NCBI GenBank assembly: GCA_034933685.1
Contig: JAYFNB010000024.1
Coordinates: 1-64,000, forward strand
Source: UBA8514 sp034933685
Lineage (GTDB): Bacteria > Bacillota > Clostridia > Lachnospirales > Anaerotignaceae
Length of the DNA: 64,000 bases
Direction: 5' to 3'
Program-made: the position numbers and the translations under genes
Notes under the pieces: model-generated
Seen by the model: the letters and a program-made list of their open reading frames with translations, nothing else
Database searches by the model: none
Told to the model about the DNA's origin: nothing
Part shown: positions 1 through 9,368 of the stretch, one piece after another
How positions within the stretch are numbered: the stretch's first letter is position 1
Layout of the letters: every line of letters begins with the position of its first letter

Positions 1-685
<685 letters not shown>

Positions 686-754
686 TGGAGACTAGGTTTA
701 ATAAAACGTTATTCATTTTTCAGAGCTTAACTCTGAAAGGAAATAAAAAAGTTG

Positions 755-783
755 TTGACTTTTGCGGTAGAGTGTAATATAAT
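755..783 (+). promoter_or_regulatory. Housekeeping promoter of the tRNA cluster
   Basis: TTGACT (755-760), 17-nt spacer, TATAAT (778-783), with the predicted start near 790, some 27 nt before tRNA-Tyr. A near-consensus sigma-A promoter here means the tRNAs are transcribed independently of the 16S gene. Between the 16S end and this promoter lies only a short 8-bp hairpin (718-738, TTTCAGAG/CTCTGAAA) without a U-tract. Confidence 0.8.
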
Positions 784-816
784 ATATATCGCTGCTGAAA
801 AAGTTGGCACATATAT

Positions 817-899
817 GGATGGGTTCCCGAGTGGCCAAAGGGGCCGGACTGTAAATCCGCTGCATATTTGCTTCGAAGGTTCGAATCCTTCCCCATCCA
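817..899 (+). tRNA. tRNA-Tyr (GTA)
   Basis: Acceptor GGATGGG pairs with CCCATCC (892-898), discriminator A at 899; anticodon GTA at 851-853; T-loop GGTTCGAATCC. The long variable arm and 83-nt length fit a class II bacterial tRNA-Tyr. No CCA is encoded. First gene of the cluster. Confidence 0.96.
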
Positions 900-932
900 T
901 TGCTTTAACCTAAACAAGTTTTAGGTTGCCAT

Positions 933-1016
933 GCCCGAGTGGCGGAACTGGCAGACGCACAGGACTTAAAATCCTGCGGGGTTAAACCCGTACCGGTTCG
1001 ATTCCGGTCTCGGGCA
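933..1016 (+). tRNA. tRNA-Leu (TAA)
   Basis: Acceptor GCCCGAG pairs with CTCGGGC (1009-1015), discriminator A at 1016; anticodon TAA at 967-969 in a CAGGA/TCCTG stem; long variable arm typical of class II tRNA-Leu. CCA is not encoded (sequence continues CAC). Confidence 0.96.
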
Positions 1017-1053
1017 CATTTTACTTTTAAAGTAAAGGTGCTGTTTAAATTTT

Positions 1054-1129
<76 letters not shown>

Positions 1130-1145
1130 TTTTTAAAAGTAGTGG

Positions 1146-1217
1146 GCGCGAATGGCTCAGTGGTAGAGCATCGCCTTGCCAAGGCGAGGGCCGCGAGTTC
1201 GAATCTCGTTTCGCGCT
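1146..1217 (+). tRNA. tRNA-Gly (GCC)
   Basis: Acceptor GCGCGAA pairs with TTCGCGC (1210-1216), discriminator T at 1217; anticodon GCC at 1178-1180 in a CGCC/GGCG stem; T-loop GAGTTCGAATCTC. No CCA encoded. Last gene of the cluster, directly followed by a terminator. Confidence 0.96.
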
Positions 1218-1220
1218 TTC

Positions 1221-1263
1221 AAAAAACACGCAAGTGGCTTAGTGCTATTTGCGTGTTTTTTTG
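1221..1263 (+). terminator. Intrinsic terminator of the tRNA cluster
   Basis: Stem AACACGCAA / TTTGCGTGTT closed by a GTGGCTTAGTGCTA-type loop and followed by a run of seven T. It immediately follows tRNA-Gly and ends the tRNA transcript. Confidence 0.85.
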
Positions 1264-1532
1264 TACTGCGTGTTTATATGGAGATTGAAATCAATTCTAA
1301 GCTTCCTTAGAATATTTGGCTGAGGAAGCGCAAATAAGATATAATTAAATTAATTGAGATATAATGCTATTTCTGTATATCTGTCAGCTTATATCACTGC
1401 GTTATGATATTTTAAGTACATAAATTACAAAAAAAAGAATATGTTACTTAATACGCTGATACTTAACGGGTACAAAAATATGTTTATGAGTAAGAGTCAG
1501 GCAATTATAAAATTATTGTTAGGGTGATTTCT
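1264..1532. other. Intergenic spacer with one imperfect hairpin
   Basis: About 270 nt of AT-rich sequence with no supported ORF. One imperfect inverted repeat (GCTTCCTTAG near 1300 against CTGAGGAAGC near 1321) has no U-tract. Several TATAAT-like words occur near 1340-1365 but none has a convincing -35 partner, so no promoter is called. Confidence 0.5.
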
Positions 1533-1814
1533 ATGATAGTTGGCACATGCAAAGTATATCTTAGGGCAGATTGGGTAATATCTCTAAAAGATAAAAGAAT
1601 GGTTGTAAAAAGCATTGTTGAAAAAGTTAAGCATAAATTTAATGTGTCCGTGGCAGAGATTGAAATGCAGGATGTTCACAAGGACATTGCAATTGGCTTT
1701 GCTTGTGTTACAAATGAGGTTAGTCACGCAAACAGTGTAATAGACAATGTTATTAACTATATAGAAAATAATACAGATGCCATCTTGGAGGACATTGTTA
1801 TAGAAATCTTATAA
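1533..1814 (+). CDS. DUF503 family protein (YlxP-like)
   Basis: A 93-aa protein whose N-terminus (MIVGTCKVYLRADWV..SLKDKR) matches the DUF503 family, represented by B. subtilis YlxP. That gene sits in the nusA-infB-rbfA region in Bacillus and is thought to be linked to ribosome function, but the molecular role is not firmly established. I chose ATG 1533 over an in-frame GTG at 1524 because AGGGTGA (1521-1527) is correctly spaced for the ATG and the family begins M-I-(V/I)-G. Here it stands alone between the tRNA cluster and tig rather than beside infB. Confidence 0.85.
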   Translation: MIVGTCKVYLRADWVISLKDKRMVVKSIVEKVKHKFNVSVAEIEMQDVHKDIAIGFACVTNEVSHANSVIDNVINYIENNTDAILEDIVIEIL

Positions 1815-1830
1815 ATGTAAGTTTTTTTTC

Positions 1831-1859
1831 TGGATTTTATAAAGCGTGTATGGTATAAT
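1831..1859 (+). promoter_or_regulatory. Promoter upstream of tig
   Basis: Extended -10 TGGTATAAT (TATAAT at 1854-1859) with a weak -35 TGGATT 17 nt upstream. It lies 128 nt before the tig start codon, giving a leader of about 120 nt. No CIRCE or CtsR-type repeat was evident in that leader. Confidence 0.6.
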
Positions 1860-1986
1860 ATCCTTTAGCTATGCGGTCACAAGTTTTATATGAAAAGAGG
1901 CAATGTACCTCTAAAAGACAGACATAGATTGAAACTAATTATAGAAAAAATTGTATTCTATAGTATTCTAAGGAGGAATTTTAAAG

Positions 1987-3291
1987 ATGAATGCACAGGT
2001 AATAAGCAAAGAAAATAATGTGGTGAAATTCTCATTTCAGGTAGGCGCTGAAAAGCTTGAAGAAGGCATGAAATATGCTTATAACAAAAACAAAAATCAC
2101 CTTTCTCTTCCAGGGTTTAGAAAAGGCAAAGCGCCAAGAAAACTTATTGAAAGCCAATTTGGACCACAAGTTTTTTATGATGACGCAGTAAATTTCATTC
2201 TTAGGACAGAGTATGATATAGCTGTAAAAGAACTTGAACTTGATACTGTTTCAAGACCTGAAATTGATGCGCCTGTTATTGATAAAGCTACAGGAGTTAC
2301 TTTTGAAGCTGAGGTTACTGTTAAACCAAGTGTAAAGCTTGGCATGTATAAAGGCCTTGAGGTTGAAAAGGCAGATACAGCAATCACTGATGAAACAATT
2401 GAAGCTGAACTTAAAAAAGTTCAGGAGAAGAATGCTAGAATGCAGACAATTGAAGACAGAACAGCTCAAATGGGTGATATTGTCAACATAAGCTATGCAG
2501 GCACTGTTGATGGCATTGCTTTTGAAGGCGGCACAGCAGACAGCTATGACCTTACTTTAGGTTCTCACTCATTCATTGATACATTTGAAGACCAGATTGT
2601 TGGTCACTCAACTGGTGATAAATTTGATGTTAATGTTACTTTCCCTGCTGAATACCACGCTGAAGAACTTAAGGGCAAAGAGGCTGTATTTGCAGTAGAG
2701 CTTAAAGGCATTAGCGTTAATGAACTTCCAGAACTTAACGATGAGTTTGCGCAGGATGTTTCAGAGTTTGAAACATTAGCTGAATACAAAGCTAGTATTT
2801 TGGCTAAACTTAAGGAGACTGCTGAAGCTAATGCAAAACAAATTCAAGGTGACCATTTACTTGATATGGCTGTTGCAAATGCTACAATGGACGTACCAGA
2901 AGTTATGTATGAAAACAAGATTGACCAGATGATGCAAGACTTCTCTAACAATGTTTCACAACAGGGCTTATCAGTTGAAGTTTACTGCCAGTACCTTGGT
3001 ACTACTCCAGAAGGTCTTAGAGAAAATTTTAGAGAGTCCGCAGCAAAAAGTGTTAGAGCAAGACTTGTTCTTGAGCAGATTGCAAAAGAGGAAAGCATTG
3101 TTGCAACTGAAGAAGAGATAAATGAGCAGATTTCTAAAATTGGCGAAGGCTATGGCCTTGCACCAGAAAAAATGGTTGAAATATTCAGAGACGAAGACAA
3201 AAAAGCAATTGCCGAAGATTTAGCAGTGCAGAAAGCACTTAAAGTTATTGAAGAAGCTGCAATTATCGTAGAACCTAAAAGTGCAGAATAA
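1987..3291 (+). CDS. tig: Trigger factor, ribosome-associated chaperone/prolyl isomerase
   Basis: 434 aa, the usual trigger factor length. The N-terminal ribosome-binding domain carries the GFRKGKAPRK signature near residue 44; an FKBP-type PPIase domain follows at about 160-245 (GDIVNISYAGTVDG.., F-E-G-G, LGSHSFI); the C-terminal part is the helical substrate cradle. It binds at the ribosome exit tunnel beside L23 and shields nascent chains. A perfect AGGAGG lies 8 nt before the ATG. It is followed after 33 nt by clpP and then clpX, the classic tig-clpP-clpX protein-quality operon. Confidence 0.97.
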   Translation: MNAQVISKENNVVKFSFQVGAEKLEEGMKYAYNKNKNHLSLPGFRKGKAPRKLIESQFGPQVFYDDAVNFILRTEYDIAVKELELDTVSRPEIDAPVIDKATGVTFEAEVTVKPSVKLGMYKGLEVEKADTAITDETIEAELKKVQEKNARMQTIEDRTAQMGDIVNISYAGTVDGIAFEGGTADSYDLTLGSHSFIDTFEDQIVGHSTGDKFDVNVTFPAEYHAEELKGKEAVFAVELKGISVNELPELNDEFAQDVSEFETLAEYKASILAKLKETAEANAKQIQGDHLLDMAVANATMDVPEVMYENKIDQMMQDFSNNVSQQGLSVEVYCQYLGTTPEGLRENFRESAAKSVRARLVLEQIAKEESIVATEEEINEQISKIGEGYGLAPEKMVEIFRDEDKKAIAEDLAVQKALKVIEEAAIIVEPKSAE

Positions 3292-3324
3292 TTTACAATT
3301 GTAAAGTATAAGGAGGTTTGTTTT

Positions 3325-3909
3325 ATGAGTTTTGTACCTTATGTTATTGAACAATCAAGCCGAGGAGAACGCTCCTACGACATATATTCCAGACTTTTAA
3401 AAGATAGAATTATTTTTCTAGGCCAGGAAGTTAACGATGTTACGGCAAGCCTTGTCGTAGCGCAGCTACTATTTCTTGCAGCGGAAGACCCTGATAAAGA
3501 TATTAATCTTTACATAAATAGCCCAGGAGGTTCGGTTACAGCCGGCATGGCAATTTATGATACAATGCAGTACATCAAGCCAGATGTATCTACCATTTGC
3601 ATTGGTATGGCAGCAAGCATGGGAGCATTTTTGCTTTCAGGTGGGCAGAAGGGCAAGCGTTTTGCACTTCCAAATGCTGAAATCATGATTCATCAGCCTT
3701 CAGGCGGTGCAAGAGGCCAGGCAACAGAAATTAGAATAGTAGCAGAAAATATTTTGAAAACTAAGAAGAAATTAAATCAAATTCTTGCAAACAATACTGG
3801 CAAGAGTTATGATGAAATTGAAAGAGATACAGAACGTGACAACTACATGTCGGCACTTGAGGCTAAGGAGTATGGTCTTATTGACGAAGTTATTTCAAAG
3901 CCAGTATGA
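3325..3909 (+). CDS. clpP: ATP-dependent Clp protease proteolytic subunit
   Basis: 194 aa, full length. The serine protease triad is visible: Ser98 in MAASMG, His123 in MIHQPSGG, and Asp172 in ERDTERDNYM. The N-terminal YDIYSRLL and SPGGSV oxyanion region are conserved. ClpP forms the tetradecameric chamber that degrades substrates unfolded by ClpX. It has its own AAGGAGG site, lies between tig and clpX, and is probably co-transcribed with both. It looks like an ordinary housekeeping ClpP. Confidence 0.98.
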   Translation: MSFVPYVIEQSSRGERSYDIYSRLLKDRIIFLGQEVNDVTASLVVAQLLFLAAEDPDKDINLYINSPGGSVTAGMAIYDTMQYIKPDVSTICIGMAASMGAFLLSGGQKGKRFALPNAEIMIHQPSGGARGQATEIRIVAENILKTKKKLNQILANNTGKSYDEIERDTERDNYMSALEAKEYGLIDEVISKPV

Positions 3910-3930
3910 TGCCTGTAAGGAGATGAAGTT

Positions 3931-5211
3931 ATGGCTTCAAAAACAGAAGAAAAAAAACAGCTTAGATGCTCGTTTTGTGGTAAGCCACAGGAACAGGTTA
4001 AAAAGCTTATAGCTGGCCCAGATGTTTATATTTGTGATGAATGCATTGAACTTTGCTCTGACATTATCATGGAGGAATTTGAAGATGAAGTTTTTGCAGG
4101 AAGTTCACAGTTACCTAAACCAAAAGAAATAAAAGCCATTCTTGATGAATATGTTATTGGTCAAGAAAATGCAAAAAAAGTTCTTTCAGTGGCGGTTTAC
4201 AACCACTATAAAAGAATTTCAATTGCTAAAAGGCCAGATGACATTGAACTCCAAAAAAGTAATATACTTATAGTTGGGCCTACTGGTGTTGGTAAAACTT
4301 TACTTGCACAGACACTGGCTAAGTTATTAAATGTTCCTTTTGCTATCGCGGATGCTACTACACTTACAGAGGCAGGATATGTTGGGGAAGATGTTGAAAA
4401 TATTCTACTTAAGCTTATTCAGGCAGCAGATTATGACATTGAAAGAGCTGAACGTGGTATTGTTTACATCGATGAGATAGACAAAATTACAAAGAAGAGT
4501 GAAAATCCATCCATTACACGTGATGTTAGTGGCGAAGGAGTTCAGCAAGCGCTTTTGAAGATACTTGAGGGTACTGTTGCATCTGTTCCTCCACAAGGCG
4601 GAAGGAAGCACCCACATCAAGAACTTATACAGATTGACACTACAAATATTTTATTTATTTGTGGAGGAGCTTTCGGTGGTATTGAAAAAATTATTGAAAA
4701 TCGTATGGGTGAAAAAGTTATCGGTTTTGGTGCGAAGGTTCAAAGCAAAAAGGAAAGAAACTTTGACGAATTACTGAAAAATCTTCAGCCACAGGATTTG
4801 ATTAAATATGGCTTGATTGCGGAGTTTGTTGGCAGATTGCCAGTTGTTGTAAGTCTTAATGATTTGTCTGAAAAAGAACTTGTACAGATACTTACAGAGC
4901 CTAAGAATGCTATTACAAGGCAGTATGAATATCTTTTTGAACTGGACAATGTGCTGCTTGAGTTTGAAAAAGAAGCTTTTGATGAGATTGCAAAGCTTGC
5001 TATTGAAAGAGGTACAGGTGCAAGAGGTCTTCGTGCTATAGTCGAGGGATTTATAAACCAGATTATGTATGAAATACCTAGTGATGAAACAGTTGAAAAA
5101 TGTATAATTACCGCTGAATGCGTAAAAGGAAACAGCGACCCTGTTTATGTGATTAACGAAAACAGACAGCCGTTGAAGCGAGAAAAGAAAAAGAAAAAGA
5201 AAGTATCATAA
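3931..5211 (+). CDS. clpX: ATP-dependent Clp protease ATP-binding subunit ClpX
   Basis: 426 aa. The N-terminal zinc-binding domain has CSFC at 13-16 and CDEC at 35-38; the AAA+ module follows with Walker A GPTGVGKT, Walker B VYIDEIDK, and the ClpP-docking IGF loop in KVIGFGAK. The C-terminus ends in a Lys-rich tail (REKKKKKKVS) that is longer and more basic than usual. It unfolds tagged proteins and feeds them to ClpP. Starts 21 nt after clpP with an AAGGAG site and is followed by a terminator that closes the operon. Confidence 0.98.
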   Translation: MASKTEEKKQLRCSFCGKPQEQVKKLIAGPDVYICDECIELCSDIIMEEFEDEVFAGSSQLPKPKEIKAILDEYVIGQENAKKVLSVAVYNHYKRISIAKRPDDIELQKSNILIVGPTGVGKTLLAQTLAKLLNVPFAIADATTLTEAGYVGEDVENILLKLIQAADYDIERAERGIVYIDEIDKITKKSENPSITRDVSGEGVQQALLKILEGTVASVPPQGGRKHPHQELIQIDTTNILFICGGAFGGIEKIIENRMGEKVIGFGAKVQSKKERNFDELLKNLQPQDLIKYGLIAEFVGRLPVVVSLNDLSEKELVQILTEPKNAITRQYEYLFELDNVLLEFEKEAFDEIAKLAIERGTGARGLRAIVEGFINQIMYEIPSDETVEKCIITAECVKGNSDPVYVINENRQPLKREKKKKKKVS

Positions 5212-5216
5212 AATAA

Positions 5217-5252
5217 GACCGCTGATGAGTTAGTTTTCATTAGCGGTTTTTT
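5217..5252 (+). terminator. Intrinsic terminator after clpX
   Basis: Stem ACCGCTGATGA / TCATTAGCGGT with one G-T pair, an 8-nt loop and a following run of T. It starts within 10 nt of the clpX stop codon. Confidence 0.85.
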
Positions 5253-5330
5253 ATGCAAATTTAAATAAATTTATTTTAAAAAGCAGAATTTAGAAGTTTA
5301 GAATTTTTGATTTGTAGAAAATAACAAAAC

Positions 5331-5359
5331 TTGACTTTATTCTTAATGCGTAATATAAT
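5331..5359 (+). promoter_or_regulatory. Promoter of the small DUF2628-like membrane protein gene
   Basis: TTGACT (5331-5336), 17-nt spacer, TATAAT (5354-5359); predicted start about 35 nt before the ATG at 5402. The gene therefore forms its own transcription unit. Confidence 0.8.
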
Positions 5360-5401
5360 TTAACCGTATTTGTTACAAATTGTGAGAAAGAGGGTTTTTG
5401 A

Positions 5402-5710
5402 ATGAAAGCAAAATTACTTAATCAAAGTACAGGGGCAGTAAAAGAGATAAAGGTAGGTTTTTCTTGGACAACATTTTTTTTCGGCTTTTTTGTACCTTTA
5501 TTCCGTGGTGACATTAAATGGGCAATAATTATGCTTGTTATATCAATTGTATTAGGGTTACCTACAGATGGTTTTGGGTCTGGAATTGTAGGAATTGTTC
5601 TTGCTTTTATGTACAATAAATTTTACACAAAGGATTTACTGGCAAAAGGATATGAGCCAGCCAGCGATGCTGATAGAAGTGTTTTTAACTCAAAAGGATA
5701 TTTGGATTAA
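5402..5710 (+). CDS. Small membrane protein, DUF2628/HrgC-like
   Basis: 102 aa with two or three hydrophobic segments (about 22-35 and 40-70). The motif KVGFSWTTFFFGFFVPLFRGD is characteristic of small DUF2628-type membrane proteins, in which a Trp/Phe-rich amphipathic stretch precedes the transmembrane helices. The family has no established function. The C-terminal 30 residues are polar (KGYEPASDADRS). It is monocistronic, with its own promoter, and convergent with the lipoprotein gene on the other strand. Family assignment is by motif only. Confidence 0.7.
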   Translation: MKAKLLNQSTGAVKEIKVGFSWTTFFFGFFVPLFRGDIKWAIIMLVISIVLGLPTDGFGSGIVGIVLAFMYNKFYTKDLLAKGYEPASDADRSVFNSKGYLD

Positions 5711-5785
5711 TTTTTTATTTATATTAAAATATAAAACTATATTGACAAAGGGTGAAATTGAATTCCAATTTCACCCTTTAAAACA

Positions 5786-7906
5786 TTAATTTGCGACCTC
5801 AGATGTTTTATCATCTGTTGGCATTTCTTTCACACCACTTTGTGGTGGTTCACCTGATGGACGTTCACCTTGCGAACGCTCACCCTGTGGACGCTCACCT
5901 TTTGTAGGTTCGCCTTGTGGACGTTCGCCAGCTGGAGCCTCGCCAGCTGGAGCTTCACCCATTACAGGAGTAGTGGTGTCAGAAGGAACTGTGGCGTTTT
6001 GACCTCTGTCATCTCCCATGTCACCACCAGCTGGCTTTCCGCCACCCATTCCTCCACCAGCTGGTTTTTCACCACCCATTCCGTTGCCTCCGCCTGTTGT
6101 GATACCATCTTTTGTAACATAGGTTACAACATCTGTTGGTGTGAAAGTAACAATAATTTCACCATTGGCAAGGATTGAATATTCTGAATCTTCTTTAAGA
6201 TCTGGACAAGTAATTACAACGTTTTGAAATTCTTTTCCAGACGTAAATGAAATTACTTCGTCGCCAGAAGAATTATTTACAGAAACAGTTGTGCCAGCGG
6301 ATTTTGTTTCGTCAAAAGTCATAGAGAAACTTAAAACGGAAGATGTGCTGCTTGGAGACATTGCCATGCCAGAACTTCCGAAGGCGCAAAGTGTTCCACC
6401 CGTTACATCAAAGCTACCATCATAGTCTAAAGCACCATTACCATTATTAGTTGGGCCATTTATAATTAAATAGCCGCCCGTCATTTTAGCACTACCATTT
6501 ATGTCAATTCCATCACCCGAAGCGTTTACTAATATATCACCGCCGTTTATTTCAAGGGTGTTTGATGAAGAACCAGAAAAGCTATTTTGACCCATTCGTC
6601 CGTTCGTTGACGAGCCATCGTTCCCTCCTGCCACATTTATTCCATCGTCTGAGGCTGTAAGGCCTATATCACCTGCATTTATGGTTATGTTAGAACCCTC
6701 AATTCCTTCATAGCTTTTTGCAATTGCAATTGAGCCACCATCAATGGTTACATCACTATCGGCGTGAATACCGTCATCACCAGAGGAAATATTAAATGTT
6801 CCATCTGATATGGAAACTGCCCCATTTGAATGAATGGAGTCATCGGATGAATCAATGTTAAATGTACCGCCGCTTATACTTATATTTGTTGTTGCTTTAA
6901 TTCCTTTGGCGCTGGTTTCGTCCACTTCAGTGGTGTTTGGAGCTGATACGTTTTGAGATTGTGGGCTGGTTGAATTGGTGGAAGCACTAGGTTTTTCACC
7001 ACCCCAATTACCCCAGTTTCCGTCAGTTTTAGTGCTTGAATTTGCACTTCCACCACCAGTTACTATTGTGAAGTCACCACCTGCAATGTCTAAAAGTGAA
7101 ACTGCCTGCAAGCCATCTGTTTCAGATGTAATATCGAAAGTTCCACTTTCTATGTAAAGGATACCGCTGTCTACGTCCGTATCGTTTGAAGACTTCAATC
7201 CATCGCCTTGTGCGGAAACAGTTATGTTTGCTGATGTGATGGCGAGAAGGTCTTTGCCAACGATTCCATCATCGGCAGAAACTATATTAATGGTTGCCTG
7301 CACAATTTTCAAATCATCTTTACCTGTTATACCATCGTTATATGCGGCATTTACTGTAAGTGCACCCGTACCGTTTATAACAAGATCATCCTTGCTGAAT
7401 AGGCAGGCTGTTGGTTCGTCATCAGAATTTAAAGTATAACTTTCTCCGTCTGCAAGGGTATTGCTTGTTCCATCGGACAATGTGATTATTGTTTTATCAG
7501 ATTTTTGCACAAAAATTGGAGCATTGGTGGAACAAGAAATATTTGCATTATTAAGAACTATATGGACAGTACCTTTAGCTGTTGAATTTACAATTATCTG
7601 GCCGTCAGAAAGTGTTCCTGATATTTCGTATACACCAGCGTTCGTGATGGTTGCGGTAGAGCCGTCAATGGATATTCCACTACCTTCAATGGTATCACCA
7701 TTTAAAGTGATTTTATTTGCCGAAGTGCTATCATATGTAGAATTCAAATCTTCCTCATCAAAATACTTGGATGAAGATGCAGTGGTTTGTGCTGTGGTGC
7801 TTGCTGAAGCGGCTGTTGAAGTTTCTGTCTTTGATGAGCATGCAGTTAGATTAATAGCCATTATCGTTGCTAAAATCGCAACGGAAAGTTTTACATTTTT
7901 TTTCAT
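5786..7906 (-). CDS. Large beta-rich surface lipoprotein (carbohydrate-binding-like, DUF4353)
   Basis: 706 aa. The N-terminus is a lipoprotein signal (MKKNVKLSVAILATIMAINLTAC, lipobox LTAC), followed by a Ser/Thr/Ala linker. The bulk is a repetitive beta-strand pattern with many DDGI/GDGI/SDDG turns (for example SSDDSIHSN, SGDDGIHAD, ASDDGINVAG), as in parallel beta-helix proteins annotated as carbohydrate-binding domain or DUF4353 proteins. The last 110 residues are low-complexity, Gly/Pro-rich GEAPAGE and GERPQGE repeats, probably a wall-spanning or disordered tail. It is the last gene of an operon with the VTC and DUF4956 genes. Exported and lipid-anchored; ligand unknown. Confidence 0.75.
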   Translation of the reverse strand: MKKNVKLSVAILATIMAINLTACSSKTETSTAASASTTAQTTASSSKYFDEEDLNSTYDSTSANKITLNGDTIEGSGISIDGSTATITNAGVYEISGTLSDGQIIVNSTAKGTVHIVLNNANISCSTNAPIFVQKSDKTIITLSDGTSNTLADGESYTLNSDDEPTACLFSKDDLVINGTGALTVNAAYNDGITGKDDLKIVQATINIVSADDGIVGKDLLAITSANITVSAQGDGLKSSNDTDVDSGILYIESGTFDITSETDGLQAVSLLDIAGGDFTIVTGGGSANSSTKTDGNWGNWGGEKPSASTNSTSPQSQNVSAPNTTEVDETSAKGIKATTNISISGGTFNIDSSDDSIHSNGAVSISDGTFNISSGDDGIHADSDVTIDGGSIAIAKSYEGIEGSNITINAGDIGLTASDDGINVAGGNDGSSTNGRMGQNSFSGSSSNTLEINGGDILVNASGDGIDINGSAKMTGGYLIINGPTNNGNGALDYDGSFDVTGGTLCAFGSSGMAMSPSSTSSVLSFSMTFDETKSAGTTVSVNNSSGDEVISFTSGKEFQNVVITCPDLKEDSEYSILANGEIIVTFTPTDVVTYVTKDGITTGGGNGMGGEKPAGGGMGGGKPAGGDMGDDRGQNATVPSDTTTPVMGEAPAGEAPAGERPQGEPTKGERPQGERSQGERPSGEPPQSGVKEMPTDDKTSEVAN

Positions 7907-7942
7907 AATAGTAGTACTCCTTCCGATTATATAAAAATTATT

Positions 7943-8617
7943 TTATAGTTCTCCTGCGCCAGACTGCTGCTTTGAACACACGATAGTTAGGTTCCCATTG
8001 CGGCAGCGCAGTTCATCAATAAAAGCTTTTTCAAGAGTTAAGTCTTTTAATGCTACCAAATACTTAAGTTGAAACATACTGCCAAGATTCGTTGTTTTTA
8101 CACTCTCAAGGTTTGCGGATTTAGTGTATTTTGCAAAAAGGTCATCAAACACACCTGTGTAGTCCAAATCTTCAGGAATAGTAATTTTAAGCTCTTTTTC
8201 GTTATTGCACTTTTCACCAAAGGTTGATTTTGCAAGGACAAGCATAATAAGGCTAATTACAATTGTTATGGCAAATGCAAATGCTATGTAGCCCATTCCG
8301 GTTGCAAGTCCAATTGCCATTGCAAAGAAAATTGTGCAAATATCCTTTGAACTGCCAGGTACTGAACGAAAACGAATAAGACTGAATGCACCTAAAACAG
8401 CAACACCTGTGCCAAGATTTCCGTTTACCATCATTATAACTACTTGTACAAGTGCAGGAAGAAGTATAAGAGAGGTGGCAAAGCTTTTTGTATATCTTCC
8501 ACTGTACATGTAGGTGATTGATATAATAGCGCCCATAACAAGTGCCGATATAAGGCAAATGATGGCGGTATTAACAGTGAGAGTGGACGTTGAGGTTGTT
8601 ATTATACTATTAAACAT
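7943..8617 (-). CDS. DUF4956 integral membrane protein
   Basis: 224 aa. The first 140 residues contain four or five hydrophobic helices with the family signature GAFSLIRFRSVPGSSKDI followed by FFAMAIGLATGMG. The C-terminal 80 residues form a soluble alpha/beta domain (KITIPEDLDYTGVFDDLF..). DUF4956 proteins are repeatedly found next to VTC-domain proteins, and the pair is thought to act together in the membrane, but no reaction has been demonstrated to my knowledge. The gene starts 1 nt after the VTC gene stops, so the two are tightly coupled. Confidence 0.85.
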   Translation of the reverse strand: MFNSIITTSTSTLTVNTAIICLISALVMGAIISITYMYSGRYTKSFATSLILLPALVQVVIMMVNGNLGTGVAVLGAFSLIRFRSVPGSSKDICTIFFAMAIGLATGMGYIAFAFAITIVISLIMLVLAKSTFGEKCNNEKELKITIPEDLDYTGVFDDLFAKYTKSANLESVKTTNLGSMFQLKYLVALKDLTLEKAFIDELRCRNGNLTIVCSKQQSGAGEL

Positions 8618-8618
8618 A

Positions 8619-9368
8619 CTAAATAGCCTCCTTTAATTTGTGTATACCAATTACGGGTTGTGATGTTTTATTTTTTGCTCGTTTTAAATTCCTCTTGTAT
8701 ATATTTCCGTATTTTGAAAAAGAAACAGGATATATTTCATTTTTTGTTAAAGCTGATGTTAGCCATAATGGCAGTGAAGAACCTGTTTTAATTTCTATCA
8801 GGTGTTCATTTTCATTTAAAAGATATTCACCATAGTCTCCAGCGCATAGGCTTAGATTATAATCTCTGCTTCGTATTCCACTGTCTACAGTAATTCTTAA
8901 ATTTTCATCATCAATTGATGAAAAAGCAAGTCTTTCATAGGCGATGAAAAGTTTTGGTACTGGATTATACATCTTCATAAAATAATCAATTTCGTGCAGT
9001 ATTTGACTATCTTTTTTTGGCCTTGATTCTCCATTAAGATAGGCAATTGCTTCGTTAAAAGGAAGAGAAATTCTTCTTTTGTAAACAGTGCCGTCATATT
9101 TCTTTTTTATTTCCAAAAATACTTTGTTGCTTCCATTTGGGATGCCATAGCTTCTTAGGCGAAGTTTTTCTTTATAAGCAGGGCTTTCAATGCTTGTGCG
9201 TATAAGTCTGTCATCGATTGTGTCATAATATATATTGCAAATTGTATACTTGCCGAAATCGTCTTGTTTTATATAAGGCGATATATCCGCCAAAAAATCT
9301 GATAAAGTATTTTCAGTTATAAGAAATTTTTTTTCTACTCTTTTAAATACATAGTTTGTTTTTGACAT
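8619..9368 (-). CDS. VTC-domain (polyphosphate polymerase-like) protein
   Basis: 249 aa. Resembles the catalytic tunnel domain of eukaryotic VTC4: an N-terminal RVEKKFLI, a basic strand YKEKLRLRSYG, LEIKKKYDGTVYKRRI, and an acidic strand HLIEIKTG near the end, which in the family coordinate phosphate and metal. It has no SPX domain and no membrane segment. In yeast the domain makes polyphosphate from ATP; whether bacterial members do so is not settled. First gene of the three-gene minus-strand operon; it has an AAAGGAG site before its ATG. Confidence 0.85.
   Translation of the reverse strand: MSKTNYVFKRVEKKFLITENTLSDFLADISPYIKQDDFGKYTICNIYYDTIDDRLIRTSIESPAYKEKLRLRSYGIPNGSNKVFLEIKKKYDGTVYKRRISLPFNEAIAYLNGESRPKKDSQILHEIDYFMKMYNPVPKLFIAYERLAFSSIDDENLRITVDSGIRSRDYNLSLCAGDYGEYLLNENEHLIEIKTGSSLPLWLTSALTKNEIYPVSFSKYGNIYKRNLKRAKNKTSQPVIGIHKLKEAI

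Noticed and set aside
7461..7934. 157-aa plus-strand ORF opposite the lipoprotein gene
   Set aside because: Antisense shadow of a long, signal-peptide-bearing gene; no ribosome site or recognisable domain.
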